From Chloroflexota bacterium (GTDB lineage Bacteria; Chloroflexota; Anaerolineae; Anaerolineales; DRMV01), in contig JAADEN010000196.1 of the NCBI GenBank assembly GCA_013153375.1, positions 1-5,884 of the forward strand: DNA of 5,884 bases, written 5' to 3'. This document shows positions 1-5,788 of this stretch, one piece after another; position 1 is the first letter of the stretch; the number at the start of each line of letters is the position of its first letter. The notes beneath the pieces were generated by a model, which searched no databases, was not told the origin of the DNA, and saw only the letters and a list, made by a program, of their open reading frames with translations. The translations under genes and the position numbers were made by a program.

Positions 1-714
1 GACCTCGACCACGGACACCTCCGCGCCGCTCCAGGCCGCGACCAGTTCTTCGTCCGCGCCTTCGTCGTCCACTTCCAGGTCTTGAACCCACGAGGGGATG
101 TCGTCCTCGGCGGGCAAGGGGGTGTCCACGAGGCCGGGTTCGGCCTCGACGGAGGGCTCGGCGTCCCACGCTACGGCCTCGGCCACTGCTTCGGCGGCCT
201 CGTCCACCTCCGCGGCCGCTTCCGAAGCCGCGCGCGCTTCGTCCTGGGCCTCGGCCTCGATGACCCACGGCGCGGGGCCCCAAATGGCCTCGGCTTCGTC
301 CTCAACGGCCTCCTCCAGATCTTCGCCCGCGTCCGCAGCCTCAAAGGAGCGTTCCTCCTCCTCGAGGGCTTCGACCGAGCGGGTGGGCGCGACGCCGGTC
401 TCCAGGGGCTGGTAGCGCAGCAACACATGCGGCCCCAAACCGATGACATCCCCCGGCTTGAGGGCCACGGGTTTATGAGGCTCGAGGCGCTGGCCGTTCA
501 GCCAGGTGCCGTTGGTGGAGGACAGATCCTCGATCCAATAAGTCCCCTCCTTCCACACCAGGCGGGCGTGAAAGCGCGAGACCTCGGGGTGAATGACGAC
601 CAAATCACAACGAGAACTGCGCCCGATGCGCAGATCCTCCCCCTCTAAGGAATACATGCGCACCGCGCCGCCCGGCGCATCTTGCCAAACCAGTTGATAT
701 TCAAAAGCGGTCAT
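1..714 (-). CDS. FHA-domain protein with acidic Ala/Glu-rich tail (3' end beyond window)
   Basis: This gene encodes a phosphothreonine-binding FHA domain followed by a low-complexity tail, and it runs off the left edge with no stop in 238 codons. It starts MTAFEYQLVW at an ATG preceded six bases upstream by GGGAGG (721-726), a strong ribosome binding site. The FHA hallmarks are all visible: GR at residues 31-32, SRFH at 46-49 (Ser and His of the phosphopeptide pocket) and STNGT at 66-70, with the fold covering about residues 20-105. From about residue 115 the chain is almost entirely Glu, Asp and Ala with scattered Pro and Trp, probably a disordered acidic linker to an unseen C-terminal part. 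No signal peptide or membrane segment is visible in the part present, so it is probably cytoplasmic. It lies 24 bp after yggS, so co-transcription is likely. FHA proteins usually read Ser/Thr kinase signalling; the partner here is unknown. Confidence 0.9.
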   Translation of the reverse strand, partial: MTAFEYQLVWQDAPGGAVRMYSLEGEDLRIGRSSRCDLVVIHPEVSRFHARLVWKEGTYWIEDLSSTNGTWLNGQRLEPHKPVALKPGDVIGLGPHVLLRYQPLETGVAPTRSVEALEEEERSFEAADAGEDLEEAVEDEAEAIWGPAPWVIEAEAQDEARAASEAAAEVDEAAEAVAEAVAWDAEPSVEAEPGLVDTPLPAEDDIPSWVQDLEVDDEGADEELVAAWSGAEVSVVEV

Positions 715-720
715 ACGACA

Positions 721-726
721 CCTCCC
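721..726 (-). promoter_or_regulatory. Ribosome binding site of the FHA gene
   Basis: The minus strand reads GGGAGG, six bases before the ATG at 714. It fixes the start of the FHA gene, which has no upstream in-frame alternative with comparable support. Confidence 0.8.
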
Positions 727-738
727 TTGGAGCCAGGG

Positions 739-1467
739 TCAACCAGGTCGAGGGCCCAAAATCGCGCTGCCTATACGCACGAAGGTCGCGCCCTCTTCGA
801 TGGCGACTTCGAAGTCGTGGCTCATGCCCATCGATAGATGTTCCCAGGTAGAACGGGGGAAACGGCGGGCCAGAAAATCCCGCAAACGACGCAGACGGCG
901 GAAGAAAGGCCGCACCTCCTCGGGGTCGGCGCGCCAGGGCGGCACGGTCATCAGCCCCTGCACCTGCAGATGCGGCAGGTCCAGCACCGGCGCGATGGCG
1001 TCGGCCAGCGCGGGCCAGGCGCGTTCGTCGTGGGCCGGCCAGCCGTGCTTCTGCGCTTCGCCGCCGACATTGAACTCCAACAGCGTGGGCAGGACGCGGC
1101 CCGCCTGGGCCAATTGGCGCTCCAGCCGCTGGGCCAGAGGCACGCTGTCCAGGGAGTGCAGCATGTGGAAGTGCTGCACCACGATGCGGGTCTTGCGACG
1201 CTGCAGATGGCCGATCATGTGCCAACGCACGGGTGGTCCGTCCTGAAGAGCCTGCATCTTGGGCAAGGCCTGCTCGGGGTAGTTCTCGCCCAAATCCCGC
1301 GCCCCCGCCGCGACGACGGCACGGATGCGTTCGATGGGCTGGGCCTTGACCACAACCACCAGGCGCACCGCCTCTGGCGTTCGCCCAGACCGCCGGGCGG
1401 CCTGGGCCACGCGCGCTTGAACTCGATGATAGCGTTCGGCAATGGTCGTCAAATCTGCCGTCTCCAT
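739..1467 (-). CDS. yggS: YggS/PLPBP family pyridoxal phosphate-binding protein
   Basis: The product is a 242-residue PLP-binding protein of the YggS/PROSC family (alanine racemase N-terminal-type TIM barrel). The family has no proven catalytic activity and keeps PLP and amino acid pools balanced in the cytoplasm. Family signatures in order: VVVVKAQP at 37-44, with Lys41 the expected PLP Schiff-base lysine; LGENY near 58; WHMIGHLQRRKTR near 82; HSLD near 104; FNVGGEAQKHG near 133; GLMTVPP near 172; and the C-terminal SMGMSHDFEVAIEEGATFVRIGSAILG, where the SMGMS and RIGSAI segments bind the phosphate. Length is normal for the family. The reading frame stays open up to 1701, but homology begins only near METADLTTI, so I chose the ATG at 1467, which has a weak TGAGG nine bases upstream. 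An ATG at 1494 is possible but sits too close to the likely transcription start. The FHA gene follows after 24 bp. Confidence 0.93.
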   Translation of the reverse strand: METADLTTIAERYHRVQARVAQAARRSGRTPEAVRLVVVVKAQPIERIRAVVAAGARDLGENYPEQALPKMQALQDGPPVRWHMIGHLQRRKTRIVVQHFHMLHSLDSVPLAQRLERQLAQAGRVLPTLLEFNVGGEAQKHGWPAHDERAWPALADAIAPVLDLPHLQVQGLMTVPPWRADPEEVRPFFRRLRRLRDFLARRFPRSTWEHLSMGMSHDFEVAIEEGATFVRIGSAILGPRPG

Positions 1468-1505
1468 GCGTGACGGCCTCACAGGCGCGTGCATAATCTG
1501 CCCAA

Positions 1506-1538
1506 AGTATAACATAAGATGGGCCAGAAGCCAGACAA
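1506..1538 (-). promoter_or_regulatory. Candidate promoter of yggS
   Basis: The minus strand shows TATACT (1506-1511), five of six matches to the -10 consensus, in an AT-richer patch of an otherwise GC-rich window. A TTGTCT (1533-1538) lies upstream, but the 21-bp gap is longer than the usual 17. TATGTT, five bases upstream of TATACT, would give a 16-bp gap instead. A start near 1499 would leave a leader of about 32 bases before the ATG at 1467. The position just after the preceding gene's terminator fits a new transcription unit. Confidence 0.35.
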
Positions 1539-1581
1539 TTCTTTTCATAGAGAAAGGCGAAAAAGCCGCCCCCGCCCCAAC

Positions 1582-1617
1582 AAAAAAGACGCCGCGAGCG
1601 AAATCGCTCGCGGCGTC
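1582..1617 (-). terminator. Intrinsic terminator after the DUF2202 gene
   Basis: A perfect 14-bp inverted repeat (1588-1601 with 1604-1617) separated by two bases is followed, on the minus strand, by six T residues (1582-1587). The arms start GACGCCGCGAGCGA. There is no T run on the other side, so it acts only on minus-strand transcripts. It lies about 26 bp after the DUF2202 stop and separates that gene from yggS. Confidence 0.93.
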
Positions 1618-1642
1618 GAGTGGCACGCCAAAGCGCATCGTA

Positions 1643-2482
1643 TCACGGACCGGCCGCCCGGCCACGGCCTTGGCCGCGGCCGCCGCCTCCGCCCGGACCA
1701 TGGCCCTGGCCGCCGTGGTCCGGCGCGGCCTGCAAAATGGCCTCGTAATCCTCAGGGCTCAGATATTGCGGTTCGTACACTTCCCCAGTCTGGCGCTCCA
1801 GCGTGCTGACGAAAGCCCGCAGGTGGTTCTCCGAGCCGCTCATCAGGTTCTGATACACGGTCTGGATGTCCACCTTGTCGGTCTGCGCCAACCGTTCACG
1901 CAAATCCAGAATGTCGATCTCCTCGATGGCCGCGCCCACCTTCAGCGCGTCGGCCAGAGACTGACGGCCCTGGGCCACGAGTTGGTCGTACAGGGCCTGC
2001 AAATTCGGGTCGGTGAACTCGCCGATGCCCTTGCCCGCCGCGGGGTCGTCCAACCCATAGGTCTCCAGCAGGGCCAGGACCATGTCCATGTGCCGCTGCT
2101 CACTGGAAGCGATGTTCTGGAAAATGGGCTGGTTCCACTGCTCGTACAAAGTGAGATACACATCCCGGGCCAACTTTTCCTCTTCCCGCATGTACAGCAG
2201 GCCCGCGACCTCTTCCTCCGACAAGACGCCCGTCGCGCTCACGCTGGGCGCGGTCGCGGGGGCAGCGTCGGTTTCGGTGGAGGAAGATGTTTCGGCCGGG
2301 GCCGTAAGCGCCGGGCTCTCCTCCACCGCGGCCTCGGTGGCCGGGGCGGCCTCCGTCGCGGGCTCCGCCTCGACGACGGAAGGCATCGTAGCGTCGGCCG
2401 TGCCGCTGCACGCGGCCAGGGTCAGCAGCATGAGCCCCGCTACGGCGAATCCGATGATCTTGCGATGCAAGTTGGTCTTCAT
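1643..2482 (-). CDS. DUF2202 ferritin-like lipoprotein
   Basis: The product is a 279-residue exported lipoprotein with a DUF2202 domain, a ferritin-like four-helix family of unproven function. A signal peptide (Lys/Arg N-terminus, hydrophobic stretch 9-22) ends in the lipobox LAAC with Cys25 as the lipidation site, so the protein should be anchored on the outer face of the cytoplasmic membrane. Residues 26-85 are a Thr/Ala/Glu/Pro-rich tether. The domain spans about 86-250: MREEEKLARDVYLTLYEQW (98-116), SEQRHMDMV (127-135, an ExxH pair), IEEIDILDL (186-194) and SENHLRAF (217-224). The Glu and His residues are placed as in di-iron ferritin-like proteins; metal binding is inference. The tail (256-279) is Gly/Arg-rich. 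AGGAGG (2488-2493) five bases upstream fixes the ATG at 2482, although an in-frame ATG exists at 2524. The gene stands alone between two terminators. Redox or metal stress defence is a guess. Confidence 0.9.
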   Translation of the reverse strand: MKTNLHRKIIGFAVAGLMLLTLAACSGTADATMPSVVEAEPATEAAPATEAAVEESPALTAPAETSSSTETDAAPATAPSVSATGVLSEEEVAGLLYMREEEKLARDVYLTLYEQWNQPIFQNIASSEQRHMDMVLALLETYGLDDPAAGKGIGEFTDPNLQALYDQLVAQGRQSLADALKVGAAIEEIDILDLRERLAQTDKVDIQTVYQNLMSGSENHLRAFVSTLERQTGEVYEPQYLSPEDYEAILQAAPDHGGQGHGPGGGGGRGQGRGRAAGP

Positions 2483-2487
2483 GACAA

Positions 2488-2493
2488 CCTCCT
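2488..2493 (-). promoter_or_regulatory. Ribosome binding site of the DUF2202 gene
   Basis: A full AGGAGG on the minus strand lies five bases before the ATG at 2482. This decides between that start and the in-frame ATG at 2524, and the chosen start gives a clean lipoprotein signal peptide. Confidence 0.85.
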
Positions 2494-2501
2494 GAAACTC
2501 C

Positions 2502-2517
2502 ACGAGAATGCTCTCGT
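2502..2517 (-). promoter_or_regulatory. Small hairpin in the DUF2202 leader
   Basis: The minus strand reads ACGAGA-GCAT-TCTCGT, a perfect 6-bp stem with a 4-base loop, ending eight bases before the AGGAGG. In the mRNA it would form just upstream of the ribosome binding site, where it could stabilise the 5' end or affect translation. No known regulatory RNA class is recognised. Confidence 0.35.
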
Positions 2518-2532
2518 TCTTCATGCGCCTTG

Positions 2533-2573
2533 AGCATAGCCGTAATCTGTAAAGGTTCCATGCACAACTTGTG
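2533..2573 (-). promoter_or_regulatory. Candidate promoter region of the DUF2202 gene with small palindrome
   Basis: After the upstream terminator the minus strand holds TGGAAC (2555-2560) and, 16 bases on, TATGCT (2533-2538), a weak -35/-10 pair. A perfect 11-base palindrome, CACAAGTTGTG (2563-2573), lies just upstream and could be an operator. A promoter is required between the terminator at 2594 and the gene, but these exact boxes are uncertain. Confidence 0.3.
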
Positions 2574-2593
2574 AAGAAGTGATGAAGGTTGCC

Positions 2594-2626
2594 AAAAAAG
2601 CAGGCCAGGGGCGCGCCCCTGGCCTG
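2594..2626 (-). terminator. Intrinsic terminator after the glutamate synthase-type amidotransferase gene
   Basis: A perfect 26-base palindrome (2601-2626, arms beginning CAGGCCAGGGGCG) is followed on the minus strand by C and then six T residues (2594-2599). It lies 23 bp beyond the stop at 2650 and closes the glutamate synthase operon before the DUF2202 gene. Confidence 0.92.
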
Positions 2627-2649
2627 GAAATCACACCTGCGGGCCCGTC

Positions 2650-5244
2650 TCAGTGGGTCTGGCCCCGCACCCAGGCTTCCTCGGCCTGCAGTTCGCGCAC
2701 CCGCGCGGGCTGCACTTTGCGATACACCTCGTGGGGCGCGCGGCGCTGGCCGTCCACGGTGAGCAGGCGCTCCACGCTCAGGCCGAACAGCCGCGCGTTC
2801 TCCTCCAGATAAGGCCGGATGGTCTCCCAGTCGGCCGCGGTGAGTTCCGCGAACTCGCCGCCGTTGAGTTGGCCCTCCTGCACCCGCCGCCAGGGGTCGC
2901 GCAGGTAGATCGCGCCGCCCGAAGCCAGCGAGAACAGGTTGCCGCCGGGGTACGGCGTCTCCAAAGGCACCCACTGGCCGTCCGCGTCCACGGTCATGCC
3001 GTTGAGGATGACGAACCCGCCGCCGTCCAGCGGGTCGCCGGCCATGAAGGACTCGGCCAGATAATCCAGCGCCGTGCCGTTGATGACCACCCGCGGGCGG
3101 CCCACCGCGTTGATCATGGGCCGCCCGGCCGCGTGGCCCATGATGTACATCTCGCCCCCCTTGGCCGCGTAGCCGAAGGTCTGGCCCACATCGCCGTACA
3201 CCACCAACTTGCCCCGTTTGGTGATCTGCGCCAGTTGGTCCTGACCGTCGTTGTGGACATAGATTTCCATGCCGTCGATGCCCGAGCCCAGGTAGTCGCC
3301 GGGGGAGCCGTACACATCCAGGCGCACGCCGTCGGTGCCGGGGCCGAAACCGTTGCCGATGAAGCGCTGGCCCCGGGTGTGGGTGACCACGAAGCGCCGA
3401 AAGCCGGCTTTGTAGAGGGCCACCAGGAACAGGGCCAGGGACTGCGGCCCCTCGGCCGGAAAGCCGCGCGCGTCCACCAGCGCGATTTGGTCCGGCCGGT
3501 CGGGCGCTTGCGGGGCCTGCCCGACCGCGAAGGCCCGGAACCGGCCCGCGGGCGCCTCCCGCAGGCGGCGGAACAGGTCGTCCAGGGCCCGCTCCAGCAG
3601 CGCGCGCACGCTGCTGCGCCGCAGATTCCCCGTGGAGCCGGGCACATCCAGCAGCGCGGTCAGGGTCTCCAGCGCGGCCAGACGGGCCGCGTCGTCGGTG
3701 GCGTTCTCCAGCAGCCGGGCCAGGTGCGCTTCCAGCGCCGCGTAGTCCCAGGTGGGCAGGCGCTCCCGGAACCAGGCCGCGTCCGCGGGCACGGGCCCGC
3801 CGCCGTTGACGGAGAGCGCCGCGCCGTTGAAACGGTACGCGGGCCGATGCACATCGCCCACGGCCACCGGTCGGCCGAACTTGTCGGTGACGGAGAACGC
3901 GGCCGGGGTGCCGTGGGGCCCGCGCGGGGTCACGGTGTAGAGGAACGCGCCGCCGTCGGTGTGGCTGCCGCCGCGCGCGTTCCAGTAGCGGTCCGCGCGG
4001 GGCCAAAAACGGTCATCCTCCGCGGCCAGGCTGGCCAGCGCGGCGTCGATGCCCTGCTTCTCCGACGCGGCAAAGCCGATGACCGCGCCGTCGTGCCCGT
4101 GCTGCACCGCGAAGACCTGGGGCCGCAACATGCTGGTGTCGGTGATGCCGATGAGCCGATAGCGGCGCTGGCCCTCCTCCTGCACCGACTGGGCTATGAG
4201 GAAGAACCACGGGCCGTCGGGCGAACCGTGGATGTGCGTGGCCTGGAGCATCCGGTAGAGATGCCGTTGCTGAGGCGGCAGCGCGGCGAAGTCCCACTCG
4301 GTGGTGGGGGCCAGGGCCTCGATGACATACTCCAGGGGATAGCCGTAGGTGCGGTGCAGCAGGTCGAAGACCAGCACCGAGACCTCGGTGTCGGTGAGAA
4401 AGAGGGGATGGATGTTCCGTTGGGCCAGGTACTCCACGATGGAGGCGTAGTTGGCGAAGTCGCCGTTGTGCACCAGGGCTTCGTTCAGGCCCACGAAGGG
4501 GTGCGCGCCGCCGGGATGCCACACCCGCCCCTTGGTGGGATAGCGGTGGTGGCCGATCCACACATGCGCGGTCAGGTCTTCCAGTTGGTAGTACGGCACC
4601 ACATCGTCGCCGTAGCCCACCATCTTGAGCACCAGCAAGTCCTTGCCGTGGGAGAGCACGAAGGCCTGCTTGTCGCCCGTGGAGGCGTAGAAGGCGCGGT
4701 TGAGGCGATACGAGTTTTGATAGACGAACTCGTCGGCCACCGCGTCCGCGGGCAGGCCGGTCAGGCCCTTTTCCTCTGCGAAGCGGGTCAGCGCGTCGGC
4801 CTTGGGGCGCACGAAGTACAGCACGGCCTCGGGCGGAGGCGTCTCCAGGCCCAAAGCCCGGAAGTCGTCCAGGTGAGGCACCGCGAACACATGGTCGATG
4901 TCGTAGAAAGGCGCGATGGCCTGGGCCTCGACCTGGGGCCGGGCCGCGGGGTTCAGGTAGGCGATGGCCAGCAGGGTGTCGTGGGCCATGACCGCGGGCG
5001 TGACGCCAAAGAAAGCCGGATCCAGCCCCGCGGCCGCGATGCCGCCGCCCTTGCCATTGCCCCGATTGCGCATCTGGCGCAGCGCGGTGAGCATGATGCG
5101 TCCTGCGATGGGCACACTGGCCGCCATGCCGATGACGCCACAGCCTCCCTCGGCCGCGTCGGCGGCTTTGGCCCGCGGCGCGGGATGGACGGGCTTGAGG
5201 TCTCGCCGGGCGTGGATGAGGGCGCGAATGTGGTCGGAATGCAT
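2650..5244 (-). CDS. Glutamate synthase-type class II amidotransferase fused to GXGXG domain
   Basis: The 864-residue product joins the glutaminase and GXGXG parts of glutamate synthase without the FMN-binding synthase domain. Residues 35-400 form a class II (Ntn) glutamine amidotransferase: Cys35 in GGCGVIG is the expected nucleophile, exposed after removal of a 34-residue propeptide. Further motifs are RNRGNGKGGG (59-68), HHRYPTKG (232-239), AHPF (247-250), HNG (259-261) and TDTEV (284-288). About 130 extra residues separate the Cys motif from HHRYPTKG compared with PurF-type enzymes. Residues 400-600 are a linker with Arg/Leu/Ala-rich helices around 500-565. Residues 620-770 form the beta-helix GXGXG domain, with GSGIDG (653-658) and repeated Gly turns. 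It would supply ammonia to a separate FMN subunit, plausibly the gene at the right edge, to make glutamate from 2-oxoglutarate. GGAGG five bases upstream fixes the ATG at 5244; the frame is open to 5655, but that extension overlaps another gene. Confidence 0.92.
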   Translation of the reverse strand: MHSDHIRALIHARRDLKPVHPAPRAKAADAAEGGCGVIGMAASVPIAGRIMLTALRQMRNRGNGKGGGIAAAGLDPAFFGVTPAVMAHDTLLAIAYLNPAARPQVEAQAIAPFYDIDHVFAVPHLDDFRALGLETPPPEAVLYFVRPKADALTRFAEEKGLTGLPADAVADEFVYQNSYRLNRAFYASTGDKQAFVLSHGKDLLVLKMVGYGDDVVPYYQLEDLTAHVWIGHHRYPTKGRVWHPGGAHPFVGLNEALVHNGDFANYASIVEYLAQRNIHPLFLTDTEVSVLVFDLLHRTYGYPLEYVIEALAPTTEWDFAALPPQQRHLYRMLQATHIHGSPDGPWFFLIAQSVQEEGQRRYRLIGITDTSMLRPQVFAVQHGHDGAVIGFAASEKQGIDAALASLAAEDDRFWPRADRYWNARGGSHTDGGAFLYTVTPRGPHGTPAAFSVTDKFGRPVAVGDVHRPAYRFNGAALSVNGGGPVPADAAWFRERLPTWDYAALEAHLARLLENATDDAARLAALETLTALLDVPGSTGNLRRSSVRALLERALDDLFRRLREAPAGRFRAFAVGQAPQAPDRPDQIALVDARGFPAEGPQSLALFLVALYKAGFRRFVVTHTRGQRFIGNGFGPGTDGVRLDVYGSPGDYLGSGIDGMEIYVHNDGQDQLAQITKRGKLVVYGDVGQTFGYAAKGGEMYIMGHAAGRPMINAVGRPRVVINGTALDYLAESFMAGDPLDGGGFVILNGMTVDADGQWVPLETPYPGGNLFSLASGGAIYLRDPWRRVQEGQLNGGEFAELTAADWETIRPYLEENARLFGLSVERLLTVDGQRRAPHEVYRKVQPARVRELQAEEAWVRGQTH

Positions 5245-5249
5245 ACGAA

Positions 5250-5254
5250 CCTCC
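5250..5254 (-). promoter_or_regulatory. Ribosome binding site of the amidotransferase gene
   Basis: GGAGG on the minus strand lies five bases before the ATG at 5244. It sits 18 bp outside the heptad repeats, so it belongs to the host operon and not to the cassette. Confidence 0.8.
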
Positions 5255-5270
5255 GAAAAGAGGGAGAGAA

Positions 5271-5307
5271 GTGCGCGGTGCGCAGTGCGCAGTGCGCGGC
5301 CCGCGAA
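5271..5307 (+). repeat. Left inward-pointing heptad repeat tract of the IVP cassette
   Basis: On the plus strand, consecutive 7-base units from 5273 read GCGCGGT, GCGCAGT, GCGCAGT, GCGCGGC and a decayed CCGCGAA (consensus SCGCRGY). They read toward the four-helix-bundle gene. The same heptad family occurs in opposite orientation on the other side of that gene. Confidence 0.8.
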
Positions 5308-5321
5308 AGGGCATTCGCCCA

Positions 5322-5690
5322 TTACGAGGCCGACTTCAGTTTCCGATACAAGCCGTAAAGCATCTGCCGCACCCGCGTAACTTGCGTTTGGATGGGCGCT
5401 ACTTCGGCCTGGGTGAAAAAGCCCAAATCGTGCGCCAATTGAAGCAAAGTTTCCAATTCCGCAATGGAGCCCAGGGCGATGTCGATGTGGCGCGCAAACG
5501 CGCCATCCGTACGACGCCCTTGACCCTCGGCAATATTGGCCGGTATGGAGAGCGCCGCTCGGCGCAGTTGATCGGAAAGAACATAGGTTTCTTGGCGCGG
5601 CAGCCGAGGCGCGATAGCGTACACCATGCGCGCCAAGTGCATGGCTTGCTGCCAAACTTCCAAATCACGATACGAACGCATCTTGGGCAT
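5322..5690 (-). CDS. Four-helix bundle protein, 23S rRNA intervening-sequence (IVP) family
   Basis: This 122-residue protein matches the small helical family first known from intervening sequences in bacterial 23S rRNA genes; its molecular function is unknown. Signatures are YRDLEVWQ (7-14), the highly conserved QLRRAALSIPANIAEGQGR (41-59), FARHIDIALGS (65-75) and AELET (77-81), with a final helix around 96-120. Length is typical and the gene looks intact. GGGAGG (5697-5702) six bases upstream supports the ATG at 5690; the ATG at 5681 is less well spaced. Codon choice differs from its neighbour: by hand count 42 of 122 codons end in A or T, against 7 of the first 40 in the amidotransferase gene. 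Together with the flanking repeats this suggests separate origin. It lies between two glutamate synthase genes but has no expected role in that enzyme. Confidence 0.93.
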   Translation of the reverse strand: MPKMRSYRDLEVWQQAMHLARMVYAIAPRLPRQETYVLSDQLRRAALSIPANIAEGQGRRTDGAFARHIDIALGSIAELETLLQLAHDLGFFTQAEVAPIQTQVTRVRQMLYGLYRKLKSAS

Positions 5691-5696
5691 CGGAAA

Positions 5697-5702
5697 CCTC
5701 CC
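5697..5702 (-). promoter_or_regulatory. Ribosome binding site of the four-helix bundle gene
   Basis: GGGAGG on the minus strand lies six bases before the ATG at 5690 and favours it over the in-frame ATG at 5681. It lies within the cassette. Confidence 0.75.
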
Positions 5703-5733
5703 GCCAAGTGAGCGAGTGGATCGCGAACAGCAG

Positions 5734-5782
5734 GCCGCGCGCTACGGTCCGCGCACTGCGGGCCGCGGGCCGCGGACCGCGC
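5734..5782 (-). repeat. Right inward-pointing heptad repeat tract of the IVP cassette
   Basis: Read on the minus strand from 5782, seven consecutive 7-base units are GCGCGGT, CCGCGGC, CCGCGGC, CCGCAGT, GCGCGGA, CCGTAGC and GCGCGGC. They fit the same SCGCRGY consensus as the left tract, with drift in the inner units, and again read toward the gene. An internal inverted repeat, GGTCCGCG (5746-5753) with CGCGGACC (5771-5778), could form a local hairpin, but no T run follows. Confidence 0.75.
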
Positions 5783-5788
5783 CCCGCC

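Larger units (their letters stand above)
5273..5782. mobile_element. Putative IVP cassette with inverted heptad-repeat ends
   Basis: The outermost heptad on each side is the same sequence in inverted orientation: GCGCGGT at 5273-5279 on the plus strand and at 5782-5776 on the minus strand. Between them lie the rest of both repeat tracts and one small gene with its own ribosome binding site. Over the first four heptads I count 19 of 28 positions identical between the two ends. Outside the cassette only 6 bp remain to the upstream stop codon and 28 bp to the downstream start codon, a normal operon gap of 34 bp. No target-site duplication or transposase is visible, so mobility is inferred from layout alone. 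Confidence 0.5.

Noticed and set aside
1693..1723. 8-bp inverted repeat CCGGACCA/TGGTCCGG as a regulatory hairpin.
   Set aside because: It lies within the repetitive Gly/His-rich coding end of the DUF2202 gene and is most simply a result of codon repetition in GC-rich DNA.
1442..2533. A 363-codon plus-strand open frame across the DUF2202 gene.
   Set aside because: It crosses the terminator and lies antisense to a recognisable lipoprotein, with no family motifs or ribosome binding site of its own.
2483..4006. Open extension of the DUF2202 frame upstream to 4006.
   Set aside because: It runs through the terminator and inside the amidotransferase gene in another frame. The lipoprotein signal peptide and AGGAGG place the real start at 2482.
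5271..5298. Possible CRISPR-like or microsatellite array.
   Set aside because: Units are 7 bases long with no spacers. The matching inverted tract across the gene makes a cassette end a better reading than a random microsatellite or CRISPR.
2653..5358. A 901-codon open frame on the plus strand opposite the amidotransferase gene.
   Set aside because: It has no recognisable domain and is rich in Val, Gly, Arg, His and Gln as expected from an antisense frame of a high-GC gene. The minus-strand protein has clear family motifs throughout.
5245..5655. Open extension of the amidotransferase frame upstream to 5655.
   Set aside because: It overlaps the well-supported four-helix bundle gene and the heptad repeats, while GGAGG and the propeptide-Cys35 arrangement support the start at 5244.
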